Below the pieces are notes generated by a model. It worked only from the letters and a program-made list of their open reading frames with translations. It was not told where the DNA came from and made no database searches. A stretch of 64,000 nt of DNA from Lysinibacillus sp. G4S2 (GTDB lineage Bacteria > Bacillota > Bacilli > Bacillales_A > Planococcaceae): NCBI RefSeq assembly GCF_030348505.1, contig NZ_JAUCFJ010000002.1, positions 2,794,001-2,858,000 of the forward strand, read 5' to 3'. The position numbers were made by a program, and so were the translations under genes. Positions 55,175 to 63,830 of the stretch are shown in pieces. Position 1 is the stretch's first letter. The number at the start of each line of letters is the position of its first letter.

Positions 55175-55726
55175 ATGAATGATTTTATCGAGGGTCTTCA
55201 ACGGCATGACGAAAAAGCACTTAAATATGTCGTTGAACACTATTTAGGTTTTGTGAAGGCAATTGCCCTAAAAATTTTAGAAAAACCATTAGATTATATG
55301 CTAGTAGAAGAATGTATAAATGATGTATTCCTTCTAATATGGCAAAAAAGTAACTATTTCACTGGGGATGAAGCGGATTTTAAAAAGTGGATTGGGATGA
55401 TTACAAAATACAAAGCGATTGATATTTACAGAAAACAACAAAAACGTTTAGCTACTCTACCTATTGACAATATCCCACCTCCTATCGCTTCAGACAATAT
55501 TGAACAACAGCTTGATAAATTGTATGCGAAAGAACTATTACTTCTTGGAATAATGCATCTACCTGATTTGGATAGAGAATTATTTTTAATGAGGTATTAT
55601 CTAGAATATTCAAATAGTGAAATAGCAGAAATTTTACATATTTCAAAATCTGCAGTGGAAAATCGTTTATATCGAGGAAAGAAGAAGCTTGCTAAAAATC
55701 CTAAATTAAAGGAGTGTTGGACATGA
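55175..55726 (+). CDS. ECF-type RNA polymerase sigma factor
   Basis: 183 residues from ATG at 55175, following AACGAGGAGTGACAAA; the longer frame lacks a site. Region 2 EECINDVFLLIWQKSNYF, then DFKKWIGMITKYKAIDIYRK and region 4 LDRELFLMRYYLEYSNSEIA, ISKSAVENRLYRGKKKL. It overlaps the following gene by ATGA. Expected to direct RNA polymerase to a small regulon, held inactive by the membrane protein that follows. Confidence 0.93.
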   Translation: MNDFIEGLQRHDEKALKYVVEHYLGFVKAIALKILEKPLDYMLVEECINDVFLLIWQKSNYFTGDEADFKKWIGMITKYKAIDIYRKQQKRLATLPIDNIPPPIASDNIEQQLDKLYAKELLLLGIMHLPDLDRELFLMRYYLEYSNSEIAEILHISKSAVENRLYRGKKKLAKNPKLKECWT

Positions 55727-56304
55727 GTAAGGAAGAAAATTTCTTACAATTGGATTTAGAAAATATAACACCGATAGTGGTTTCAAATAATGAAAAGCAA
55801 AAGGTAATCAACACTGTTTTACAAAAGAAACCTAAGCCAAATCAAATCCGTAAATGGGCAATTGCTGCAATTTTTGCAATTGGAACTTGCTCAGCTAGCT
55901 TAGTAAATTTCCCATCTAAGGCATCCATATTACCAATAAAGGATTTAATTCTATCTGAAACACTTTTATCAAAACAGCATGAATTTACTTTTAATCGTAT
56001 TTCGATTTCAGGAAATACAGCGGACATTTACTTTAGTTGTGATCTGAACTTTAAGACTGAATTCATAACTTTAGACATTGCTGATAACTTAGAAAACCAA
56101 TATACTTACACTACTGAAACGTTGACAACAAAAGTAACCGATTATTACTCAAATGGTCAAGCAACAATAAGTGGCTTTAATACTAAAGCTACATCTATAT
56201 TTATTACCCCAATCGTTCATACAATGGATAATAAGGGGGAAATCACAAAAAAAAGACTGGAAACTATAAAAATTGATATAAATTCCGATGAGGAAAATAA
56301 GTGA
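55723..56304 (+). CDS. DUF4179-like membrane protein, probable anti-sigma factor
   Basis: 193 residues from ATG at 55723 after AAAGGAGTGTTGGAC. Cytoplasmic N-terminus of about 45 residues, one membrane helix (IRKWAIAAIFAIGTCSASLV) and an extracellular beta-rich domain (HEFTFNRISISGNTADIYFS). This layout and the ATGA overlap with the sigma gene fit a cognate anti-sigma factor; sequence type resembles DUF4179. The signal is unknown. Confidence 0.75.
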   Translation: MSKEENFLQLDLENITPIVVSNNEKQKVINTVLQKKPKPNQIRKWAIAAIFAIGTCSASLVNFPSKASILPIKDLILSETLLSKQHEFTFNRISISGNTADIYFSCDLNFKTEFITLDIADNLENQYTYTTETLTTKVTDYYSNGQATISGFNTKATSIFITPIVHTMDNKGEITKKRLETIKIDINSDEENK

Positions 56305-56313
56305 TAAATAATT

Positions 56314-56388
56314 AGACAGAAAGAATCCTTTGATTATATTGAGTAAGTGATTCCTCAATAAATTCAAAGGATCTCGCCTGTCTTTTTG
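56314..56388 (+). terminator. long terminator of the sigma operon
   Basis: Outer AGACAG/CTGTCT and inner AATCCTTTGA / TCAAAGGAT with TATTGAG / CTCAATA; ends in TTTTT. Confidence 0.8.
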
Positions 56389-56469
56389 GTTAATTTATAA
56401 ATGAGAAAAGCATTAACCAACAAACTATGATTATATATTTGACAAGTGGTCGGTGTATTCCATCATAAA

Positions 56470-56751
56470 TTATAGTCTAACCTTAACCTCAGTACCGTCC
56501 TTAGCTTTGACATCTACTAGCACGATCCCTTTATAATTTTTCAGTTCCTGGACGATAGGCATTAGCGTTTTTTTGTCTATTAGCGGAAAGGTAAAGTCCA
56601 GTTTTTTTCTTTCGAAGTACTCCTTTGTCCATTTGTTTAGACTTTGCTGAAAAAATTTTGAAGACAAAATTGAAACAACGATGTTTAAAATAGGATATGG
56701 GATTGGGATGGTAAACCGAACGTTTTTTGCTTTCACTTTTACATGCATCAT
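56470..56751 (-). CDS. hypothetical protein of the DUF2089 cluster
   Basis: About 93 residues from ATG at 56751 (or 56748). Sequence MHVKVKAKNVRFTIPIPYPI, then NIVVSILSSKFFQQSLNKWT, then LVDVKAKDGTEVKVRL. The beta-strand blocks KVKAKNVRFTIPIP and KGIVLVDVKAKDGTEVKV echo VRVVSAENDNVMVNLPIKLV and GQIVDIKSANGDTVSVII in the next gene upstream, so the two are probably homologous. Lone helix in the middle could be membrane-associated. Function unknown. Confidence 0.65.
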   Translation of the reverse strand: MMHVKVKAKNVRFTIPIPYPILNIVVSILSSKFFQQSLNKWTKEYFERKKLDFTFPLIDKKTLMPIVQELKNYKGIVLVDVKAKDGTEVKVRL

Positions 56752-56761
56752 AGGCAAAACA

Positions 56762-57151
56762 CTATTCAATGATGACCGAAACGGTATCCCCGTTAGCCGA
56801 TTTAATATCAACAATTTGGCCATCTAATTCGTTTTCGATTGCTTCCATAATAAGGTTTATGTCTATATCTTTAACATATTTTTCCGATTGGGGAATACTC
56901 GCTGCGATGCTGTGTCCAGCCATTAATACTACTTTGACAAGTTTTATAGGCAAATTGACCATGACGTTATCATTTTCGGCTGATACAACACGGACTTTTA
57001 AAGTTTTATCTAAATATTTTGTCGGTTTATCTAAAAGCTCATTACCTGTTTCTTCTTTCTCTTTTAATACTTGAATCAATTCAGATGCCTTCTCTGCATC
57101 AAGATTACCTTCTTGAACCATCGCTAACACTCTAGTAATTTCCTCTTTCAT
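56762..57151 (-). CDS. SHOCT-like/YvlB-N-like protein
   Basis: 129 residues, ATG after AGGGAGGAATTATC. It begins with a short helical module EITRVLAMVQEGNLDAEKAS, ELIQVLKEKE, of the type (L--G-I--EEA--LL) found in SHOCT-like and YvlB N-termini. The rest has two similar beta-rich blocks (VRVVSAENDNVMVNLPIKLV, GQIVDIKSANGDTVSVII). The DUF2089 protein before it ends in the same module. Cytoplasmic; role unknown, probably regulatory. Confidence 0.7.
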   Translation of the reverse strand: MKEEITRVLAMVQEGNLDAEKASELIQVLKEKEETGNELLDKPTKYLDKTLKVRVVSAENDNVMVNLPIKLVKVVLMAGHSIAASIPQSEKYVKDIDINLIMEAIENELDGQIVDIKSANGDTVSVIIE

Positions 57152-57163
57152 GATAATTCCTCC

Positions 57164-57529
57164 CTATTCTCCTTTTAAGAGCTTAATGGCTTCTTCTGGT
57201 GTAATTTCGCCATTTTCCAACATAGTGACAACTTTTTTCTCATCTACTTCATTTTTCTTCTTCTGCACATATCCAAGGGATGAAATGATGTCTGTTAGCT
57301 TGCCTCGAACCGTCGGATACGAAATCCCCAGTTCCTTTTCAACTTCTTTAATATTCCCTCTACATGTTAAAAATACTTCCACAAAATGCAGCTGGTCCTT
57401 TGATAAGGATGCCAGCTTCGATAATTCAAACTCATTTTCAATCGTAGTGTGACAATGAGAGCACTGCAACTTCGTAATTTTCATTGTTTTACTGCAGACA
57501 GGACAATTTGTGATTACTTTATAAGCCAT
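57164..57529 (-). CDS. DUF2089 zinc-ribbon/HTH protein
   Basis: 121 residues from ATG at 57529 after GGAAGGGATTTTATT. Zinc ribbon CPVC...CSHC (residues 9-26), then a helix-turn-helix (HFVEVFLTCRGNIKEVEKEL, GISYPTVRGKLTDIISSLGY) and a final module KKVVTMLENGEITPEEAIKL. This is the DUF2089 arrangement, likely a transcription factor that controls its own three-gene cluster; the next gene follows 12 bases later. Confidence 0.85.
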   Translation of the reverse strand: MAYKVITNCPVCSKTMKITKLQCSHCHTTIENEFELSKLASLSKDQLHFVEVFLTCRGNIKEVEKELGISYPTVRGKLTDIISSLGYVQKKKNEVDEKKVVTMLENGEITPEEAIKLLKGE

Positions 57530-57760
57530 AATAAAATCCCTTCCTATTTGTTGATTCAATTATACAACAAGGAATTAAAAATACAAATAAAAAGAATTAA
57601 TTTTTTTAATTAAAAAAATCAATAATATTAATTCATCATTTAATAACGTTGATTACCCACTTCGTTTTTCATTCAAATATTATATTTACTGATGATTCTG
57701 CAGTCGTTACTATTGTTGAATAAAACTTAGATTTTTTAAGTATCCCAACTACATTTTTAA
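57530..57760. other. AT-rich intergenic
   Basis: Mostly A and T (for example 57575-57640), carrying the promoter of the DUF2089 cluster; nothing else seen. Confidence 0.5.
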
Positions 57761-57784
57761 CCCCGTCCTAAATTTAGAACGGGG
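57761..57784 (-). terminator. terminator of the MalT-like gene
   Basis: CCCCGTTCTAAA / TTTAGGACGGGG on the minus strand, near-perfect, followed by TTAAAAAT. Confidence 0.75.
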
Positions 57785-57817
57785 CTATAATATAAATATG
57801 CAATTTTCCAAAATTCT

Positions 57818-60800
57818 CTAACCCATTATTAAATCATAAACAACCATTGTCGATTCCATTGGTGTTGTATTTAATTCCTTTTTTAATAGCTGGACACATT
57901 TTTCATACCATTTTAAAGCAAGGGAACGGTTTTGTAATTGATAGTAACTATACATTAACAGCCGATAACCTTCTTCCCATAATGCATCCTCACGAATCAT
58001 TTTTTCCGCATAAAAAATAGCTTGTTTATAATTTTGTTGCCTCGTCGCATTTTGCGCTAATCTTTCTAATACTTCAATATATAAGGACTGTAACTTTTCA
58101 CGATCCTGTATGAGCCAATCTAACTGCGTTTTTTCAGCATAAAGTGCATCCGTATAACTCGATTCAGCAAGATGCAGCCACTCGTTTGACAATTGTGGAT
58201 CGAACTCCTCCATCCCTAATTCATAAAAATAGAGAAAGCGTTCGACATCGATTTGTAGAAAATGAATATGCTGCAATTGATACATATTATTTTTACGCTG
58301 AATAAAAAAACTGTCCTGACGCGCATTTCTATTTGGCTCAAGAACCTTTAATAACGTATTCAACACAACTTTAAAATCCCGATCTAGTGAATCAACGTTC
58401 CGCTCTGGCCATAATGCCTGTGCAATCTCTTCCTTTGGCGTGAAGCGTTTGCGATGACAATATAAATAAACGAAGAGCTCCTTTGATTTATCACGTTGCC
58501 ATTCTTTATCCTCTAGTTTTCGATGCTTTCTTATTAAATCTAGACTTCCAAAAAAATTCACCTGTACCTCCTCTTTCGGATAAGCGATACTATCCTCTAC
58601 TTGAAAATAGCTACGCATCTTTAAAATAGCAGCATTTTCCCCATCGCTCTTTCTACTAAATTGTAAAAGCTCATAAAAAATCATCATATTTGGTGGACCG
58701 AGAATGGTTTTTCTTTGTAAAAAATAGTCATAGCGATTGGAGATACACAAGTGTGCAAACTGCTGGAAATAAAGATTGAATTGTTGAGCATTTTTTTCTT
58801 TGAAGGCAATAACAGATTGATAGAATAGTACATGTATTTCTCCGTTTTGATCGCCACAGTCGTGAAAAAGTCGCTGTGCTTTCAATAATAATTGTTGTGC
58901 TCGTACAAATTCATGTTGAGATAGAATAATTTTCACCTCAGCAATTAAAATAATGGCGGTCATCCATGCATCTTGTACTTGCTCCGTTTCCTGTAGGCCA
59001 AGTGCTATATATTTTTTAGCTGATAAATTATCACCTTGCGCATGTTTGACAATTGCTAGACCCATATACGGCTCAGCCTTAACGCGTGAAATATTAATTG
59101 TATTCATCAATGTAAGGGCCTTCTCATAAGCATCACTTGCCCCCCGATAGTCAGGATAATCTATTAATAATAAAGCATGTGCTTTGCGAATATAGCCGAC
59201 CGCTTCTATAAAAATAGATTTTTCACGTAAACCCCTACGAATCCCATGCTGAGCGGAATACCAAGCATCCTTCCCCAGCCCCAATAGCACATAGACAAAT
59301 GATGCTAACAGCTCACTCTCTCTATGCGTCGCTACAAGCTGTGGCGGTAATTCTAATCTGTTCGCCAATAAATTCTTTGCCTCCAGTAACTGCCCCGTCC
59401 TTAACATTATTCGAACATCGACATTCGCTCTTTGCAACACGTCCACCGTCAAAGCAACCTCATTAGTAAAATTTTGTGCGCCTTTCGCCTTCCCTAAATT
59501 CACCAAATTTTCTGCGTACTGACGTTGTAGTTCAAGAAGTTCCTCATTGTTTAACGGCGTATGTTTCGCTAACTCTAATGCCCTTTTTAGATGCGGCTCT
59601 GCCAATGCTGGCTGAATTGTATCGAGATAAATATGTGCTAAACCTGCCTGTGCTTTCGTCATAAAGAGATAATCATTTTTACGTTTCGCGATGTTTGCAC
59701 AATTTTCATAGGATTGCTTCGCTTTTTCATAATAAGCACGATAGCGGTGGCATTCACCCTCAAAATAATATAATTTGTAATATTCCGACTTTTCTTCAGC
59801 TGTAAATCGATTTATTTTTTCTAATAACCACTCAAACTGCCCAGCACGCACAAGACTTTCAGCATGATTTTGTAAAAGCTCCCCACAAAAATTCTGATCG
59901 TTCGTTTTAAATGCATGATGAAGAACAGCTTGTACATTGTTTTGTTTTACATAATACAATGCCGCTTGTCTATGCAATTCAATATACTGTAAAGCATTTT
60001 GTTGCCATTTCAGCTCTAAAAATCGACTAAACAAGGCGTGAAAACGATATAATCCATCAGTAGTCATTGGTTGAATAAATAAGTGCCGCTGTACAAATTG
60101 TTTGAACGCCTCTGCTATTTCTATATCATAAAATTGTGTGATAAACTCCTCTGAGAAAGTGGGAAAAATCGCCAGCTTTAATAATGTCTCTTGCTCGAAT
60201 GTAGACATCTTAAGATAAACTTCCTCCGATAAATAGGTGAAAAGATCATTGGTAGAGATATTTAACCAATGATCTAATGTCTCGTTGTTCCATTGCTCCG
60301 CTAATAAAGAAATACTAATTGCCCAGCCCTCTGTAATTTCCATAACCTTAGCTATTTCATCTTCTGTTAAACGGACAGCTACATAATCCTCGAAAAAAAC
60401 AGCAATCTCCTCTGAAGAAAATGCTAATTCTCCTTCTGAAATAACGAGTATTTTTTTTTGCAGCTTCAATTTCCTTGTAATATCCCAATTCGGCAACGTT
60501 CTAGAAGCGATGATAAAATGAACATTCGGCGGTGAAAATTCAATAATTTTTTCCATAACATAATTAATATGAAATTCATGGTCAACTAAATGGTAGTCGT
60601 CAATGACAATTAACATCGGTCCTTCAATTTCACATAAACTATTAACAAACAGCTTAAACCAACGATTGAGTTCTTCTATTTTTGGAAAGCGTGATAATTG
60701 ATTCCATGCATCAAATTCTTGACCAAAGCTTGGAACAATTCGTTTAATACTAAAAAATAAATGCCTCAAAAATGGTAATATATTGTCATCTTCCTCCGAC

Positions 60801-61006
60801 ACACTATACCAAGAAAATTTGCTGGATGCAGCATGTAGAAATTGTGTAAGGATTGTTGTTTTGCCATACCCTGCTCCACTATGAATAAATGTACAAGTAT
60901 GGTCTAGACTTTTTTTAAATGTTCTCATTAATGTAGCTCTACTAATACAATGTTTGGACGGACTCGGTGGAATACATTTTGATTGAATAATAATGTCTGT
61001 TGTCAT
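57818..61006 (-). CDS. large MalT-like STAND regulator with SARP-type C-terminus
   Basis: 1062 residues. N-terminal STAND/AAA ATPase (Walker A GAGYGKTT, Walker B MLIVIDDYH, then the MalT-like ASRTLP sensor), a winged-helix/arm region, a TPR superhelix from about 340 to 800 (YYFEGECHRYRAYYEKAKQS, and AQAGLAHIYLDTIQPALAEP), then an OmpR-like wing (VNFFGSLDLIRKHRKLEDKE, LFVYLYCHRKRFTPKEEIAQ) and a bacterial transcriptional activator (BTAD) domain. Typical MalT proteins end in a LuxR HTH; here the DNA-binding end is of SARP/AfsR type. The inducer is unknown. No operon partner. Confidence 0.9.
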   Translation of the reverse strand: MTTDIIIQSKCIPPSPSKHCISRATLMRTFKKSLDHTCTFIHSGAGYGKTTILTQFLHAASSKFSWYSVSEEDDNILPFLRHLFFSIKRIVPSFGQEFDAWNQLSRFPKIEELNRWFKLFVNSLCEIEGPMLIVIDDYHLVDHEFHINYVMEKIIEFSPPNVHFIIASRTLPNWDITRKLKLQKKILVISEGELAFSSEEIAVFFEDYVAVRLTEDEIAKVMEITEGWAISISLLAEQWNNETLDHWLNISTNDLFTYLSEEVYLKMSTFEQETLLKLAIFPTFSEEFITQFYDIEIAEAFKQFVQRHLFIQPMTTDGLYRFHALFSRFLELKWQQNALQYIELHRQAALYYVKQNNVQAVLHHAFKTNDQNFCGELLQNHAESLVRAGQFEWLLEKINRFTAEEKSEYYKLYYFEGECHRYRAYYEKAKQSYENCANIAKRKNDYLFMTKAQAGLAHIYLDTIQPALAEPHLKRALELAKHTPLNNEELLELQRQYAENLVNLGKAKGAQNFTNEVALTVDVLQRANVDVRIMLRTGQLLEAKNLLANRLELPPQLVATHRESELLASFVYVLLGLGKDAWYSAQHGIRRGLREKSIFIEAVGYIRKAHALLLIDYPDYRGASDAYEKALTLMNTINISRVKAEPYMGLAIVKHAQGDNLSAKKYIALGLQETEQVQDAWMTAIILIAEVKIILSQHEFVRAQQLLLKAQRLFHDCGDQNGEIHVLFYQSVIAFKEKNAQQFNLYFQQFAHLCISNRYDYFLQRKTILGPPNMMIFYELLQFSRKSDGENAAILKMRSYFQVEDSIAYPKEEVQVNFFGSLDLIRKHRKLEDKEWQRDKSKELFVYLYCHRKRFTPKEEIAQALWPERNVDSLDRDFKVVLNTLLKVLEPNRNARQDSFFIQRKNNMYQLQHIHFLQIDVERFLYFYELGMEEFDPQLSNEWLHLAESSYTDALYAEKTQLDWLIQDREKLQSLYIEVLERLAQNATRQQNYKQAIFYAEKMIREDALWEEGYRLLMYSYYQLQNRSLALKWYEKCVQLLKKELNTTPMESTMVVYDLIMG

Positions 61007-61093
61007 TTAATGATAACCTCCCCATTCAACTGGTTATGTAAGGTTATAAGTGTTCATCATTATAACGCGGGGGTGATCTTGTAATCTTATCGA
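61007..61093. other. upstream region of the MalT-like gene
   Basis: Short promoter region; no individual element could be assigned. Confidence 0.3.
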
Positions 61094-61170
61094 ATAAAAG
61101 CAAAAACTCGCGTATGGCAATTGCTTGTGAGACAAACCACGAGAGGAATTTTCGCTTAGTACTCCAAGTT
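61094..61170 (+). mobile_element. end fragment of an ISL3-type element, left inverted copy
   Basis: AAAAACTCGCGTATGGCAAT, then GACAAACCACGAGAGGA, then TTTTCGCTTAGTACTCCAAG. This matches the reverse complement of 63755-63830, which precedes an ISL3-like transposase start. The element is cut off after about 75 bases. Confidence 0.7.
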
Positions 61171-61296
61171 TATCACAACTTTTTTTCAAGCTTCCTTACC
61201 ATCCGATAAATGATCAATATTATTTATCGTATTCCTTAAATTCAGGAGTTTTCATTAGTCTTAAAAGATATCTTTGGCTTCCCTATAGGTATCCAT

Positions 61297-61650
61297 TTAT
61301 TTAGCCTCGTATTCTTTCTTCAATTTATCATATGCATCGCGATATTTATTATTTGCCAATAAAACTTATCTGAATTTTCAAAGGAAATCCAATTCAGAAT
61401 CATTTCCAGTTAATTGAATCCCTAAAGGAGGATTACTTGTATCAACTTTAAATGCCCTAAATGTATCTATTTTTGCACTTTCTTCATTTCTTTCATATAC
61501 ATTAGATAGTAGTTCTACTGCTTTCGAAAATTGTTCAGTACTAACACGTACTTGGATGTCTAAATCACCTTTAGTCACACTATTAGGAATTGCTGAACTA
61601 CCAACATGCTGGATATCAGCCTCTGGTAGTAATTCGCATTTGTACTTCAT
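61297..61650 (-). pseudogene. GrpB/UPF0157-family relic with two in-frame stops
   Basis: ADIQHVGSSAIPNSVTKGDL and DIQVRVSTEQF mark the GrpB nucleotidyltransferase-like fold. After SELDFL the frame meets TGA where Trp is expected (DFLWKFRD), and TAA three codons later where Asp is expected, then continues VLLANNKYRDAYDKLKKEYE to its natural end at 61297. The N-terminal 20-30 residues are also missing. Non-functional. Confidence 0.8.
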
Positions 61651-61789
61651 CCTTTATTTACCATCATAGCCCAATTTTACCCTATCGCCAATATGAAATG
61701 TTTGATCTGGATTCTTCTCAAGATTTACAATCACTATCTTCAGTTTTAGAACTTCCATAAAAGTGGAAGCTCTATTTTCTATTTGCTTC

Positions 61790-62130
61790 TTAAACTAATT
61801 TATCTGGTCTTGTTTTATTTCGATACCGAAGTATTCTTTTTAATGCACGAAAGACACATACTGGTATCGGAATATCAAGAAAGATTATTGTATCAGCAGC
61901 ATTAAGTCTAATCTCCATTGTCCCACCGTAGTTCCCATCAATAATCCATTCTTCTTTTTTAACTAAATCATTTTGAATTGTTCTTTGTTCATCTTTTGAA
62001 ATACTTACCCAATTAGGTTTCCAAAACAATGTATCAAGATGATAAACTTTAATTTTAACTTTTCACCTAATTGTCTTACCAATATGGATTTTCCTGACCC
62101 ACCCGACCAGATAAGTACAGCCTTTATCAT
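61790..62130 (-). pseudogene. FlaR-like P-loop kinase relic
   Basis: ATG at 62130 after GAGGGG opens MIKAVLIWSGGSGKSILVRQ (Walker A). One base is lost near 62055, shifting the frame; the second frame continues HLDTLFWKPNWVSISKDEQR, EEWIIDGNYGGTMEIRL, and RILRYRNKTRPD before ending early. Intact relatives (annotated DNA topology modulation protein) are about 170-180 residues. A further fragment, NPDQTFHIGDRVKLGYDGK, follows before the GrpB relic. Confidence 0.75.
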
Positions 62131-62392
62131 AAGACAACCCCTCGTATTAAATTAAACTAATACCACAAAAAAGTAATAGTTCTTTTTTAAACAACCCTGC
62201 TTACGTTAGTTCAAAGAAACAAAAATTTATAATCGTGAACTTAGATAACTTAAGAGTATGATATATTTCTGTATTTTGTATTAGATTTCCTTTAATTATC
62301 AAGTCTTTCAAAGGGAATTACATTTATCATAGAACGTAAATGATCCTTTAAATCAATGTTCGACAACAAACATTAACAAAGCCTATTTTAAA
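62131..62392. other. intergenic
   Basis: AT-rich, no coding frame supported. Confidence 0.4.
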
Positions 62393-62429
62393 AGAATCCA
62401 TTTTGAAAAGATTGATCAAAATGGATTCT
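62393..62429 (-). terminator. terminator of the proline-iminopeptidase-like gene
   Basis: AGAATCCATTTTG / CAAAATGGATTCT, 13 perfect pairs; TTTTAAAATAG follows on the minus strand. It lies 110 bases beyond the stop. Confidence 0.65.
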
Positions 62430-62541
62430 GAACCAGAAATTTAATTTATGTTATGTTTTTCAATAGATATTAAAATCGTTGATGTTTCCCCATTTAATGG
62501 AGGGTAAATTGCAGACGTTACAGAAATCAATAGCCTATAAT

Positions 62542-63477
62542 CTAATTCTGCGTGTTCATATTTATCAACGATTGATTAAACTTGATTGACTCTTCCCACT
62601 GTGGAAAATGACTTGAGCTCTCGAACCAAATGAGTTTTTTTGGTGTTTTTATTGTGTGATAGTAATCCTCTACTAATGAAGAAGAAACATGCCGATCATG
62701 ACGTCCCTCAAAAAACGTAACAGGGACATCGAAACTCTTGTATTCACTAAAATCAACTTCCATGAGCTCTTGCCACAAATATTGTATAGATTGTAGACTC
62801 CCTTTTTCGCGATGGATTAAATCTTTGAATGTGTACTTTGATGAAAAAATGAAATCCTTTACCAATTGGTTGTAATTGCTTTTTCCATATAAAGAATGTC
62901 TGTATCGAACCACTAATTTAGTAACAAATAATAAATCGTTTAACCAATTTTTTTGAGTCAATGATAGGTCAATAGTTCTCAATCGCTGAACAACCTTTTT
63001 TTGATTTCGTTCTTCACTTTCTTTCAGAACAAAATCGTATTGACACTTCAACCCTTTTTTCATGTTAACAACTTGACCACAACCAAAATAACTATGCACT
63101 AGCTGTGGATATTTTTTAATGAACATTAAGCCTAGGACACTTCCCCACGAGTGCCCCAAAAGATAAACTTTTTCTTGGTTAAATGTTTCTAACAAATAAT
63201 GAATTAAACTGTGTAGGTCTTCTATATAAGTTTCAATAGATATTTGTTCCTCTTCAGAAAATTTATAATACGATTTTCCAGCCCCTCTTTGTTCCCAGAC
63301 TACAACATTAAACGTTTTTCCAAGTTCTGAGTTATATTTATACATCAGTGGTAAAGCCGCATCACCTGGACCACCATGCAAATAAACTAAAAGAGGTAGA
63401 TTGTTATCTTCACCAAAAATAGAAATAAATTGTTCGGAAGAGCCTATTTGTATATACTTAGACACTTGAGTTTTCAT
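62542..63477 (-). CDS. alpha/beta hydrolase, proline iminopeptidase-like (S33)
   Basis: 311 residues, ATG after GTAGGAGAAGAAA. HGGPG oxyanion loop (VYLHGGPGDAALP), WEQRGAGKSY, nucleophile elbow GHSWGS, Asp in EGRHDRHV and His in SSHFPQW form an intact S33 set. Such enzymes cleave N-terminal proline or related amides and esters, in the cytoplasm. Its surroundings are relics and insertion debris, so it may have arrived with them. Confidence 0.85.
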   Translation of the reverse strand: MKTQVSKYIQIGSSEQFISIFGEDNNLPLLVYLHGGPGDAALPLMYKYNSELGKTFNVVVWEQRGAGKSYYKFSEEEQISIETYIEDLHSLIHYLLETFNQEKVYLLGHSWGSVLGLMFIKKYPQLVHSYFGCGQVVNMKKGLKCQYDFVLKESEERNQKKVVQRLRTIDLSLTQKNWLNDLLFVTKLVVRYRHSLYGKSNYNQLVKDFIFSSKYTFKDLIHREKGSLQSIQYLWQELMEVDFSEYKSFDVPVTFFEGRHDRHVSSSLVEDYYHTIKTPKKLIWFESSSHFPQWEESIKFNQSLINMNTQN

Positions 63478-63570
63478 TTTCTTCTCCTACCTTACTATCT
63501 ATATGTTAAGAAAGCTTACTACTGTCGTTAAAACGATGACGTGGAATCGCCATCTCAATCCCAATCACTC

Positions 63571-63801
63571 CTAGGCGCAAGCATAGCCATGACGAAAACA
63601 ACGTAACGTTTGTGCATGGCGAATCGTTTTCCCTTGGCAAATTGGACATGCTACTGAATAAGCACATACAGTAATAGGAAATACATTTGGTTCTTCATCA
63701 GATGAAAAAGAAACTTCGAAAAAAGATGGTAACGGTAATAGCATTTTAATAAACTTGGAATACAAAGTGAAAACTCCTCTCGTGGTTTGTCTGGACAACA
63801 A
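63571..63801 (-). pseudogene. N-terminal fragment of an ISL3-family transposase
   Basis: YSKFIKMLLPLPSFFEVSFS, EEPNVFPITVCAYSVACPIC and GKTIRHAQTLRCFRHGYA match the zinc-finger start of ISL3 transposases (CP-C...H---R-CRH-YAW). It stops after about 75 of the usual 400 residues. It reads away from the right-hand inverted end. Confidence 0.8.
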
Positions 63802-63830
63802 TTACGATACGTGAGTTTTCGCTTTTTTTC
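63755..63830 (-). mobile_element. end fragment of an ISL3-type element, right inverted copy
   Basis: Reverse complement reads CGAAAACTCACGTATCGTAA, then CAGACAAACCACGAGAGGAG, then TTTTCACTTTGTATTCCAAG. Inverted relative to 61094-61170 with about 80% identity. Confidence 0.7.
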
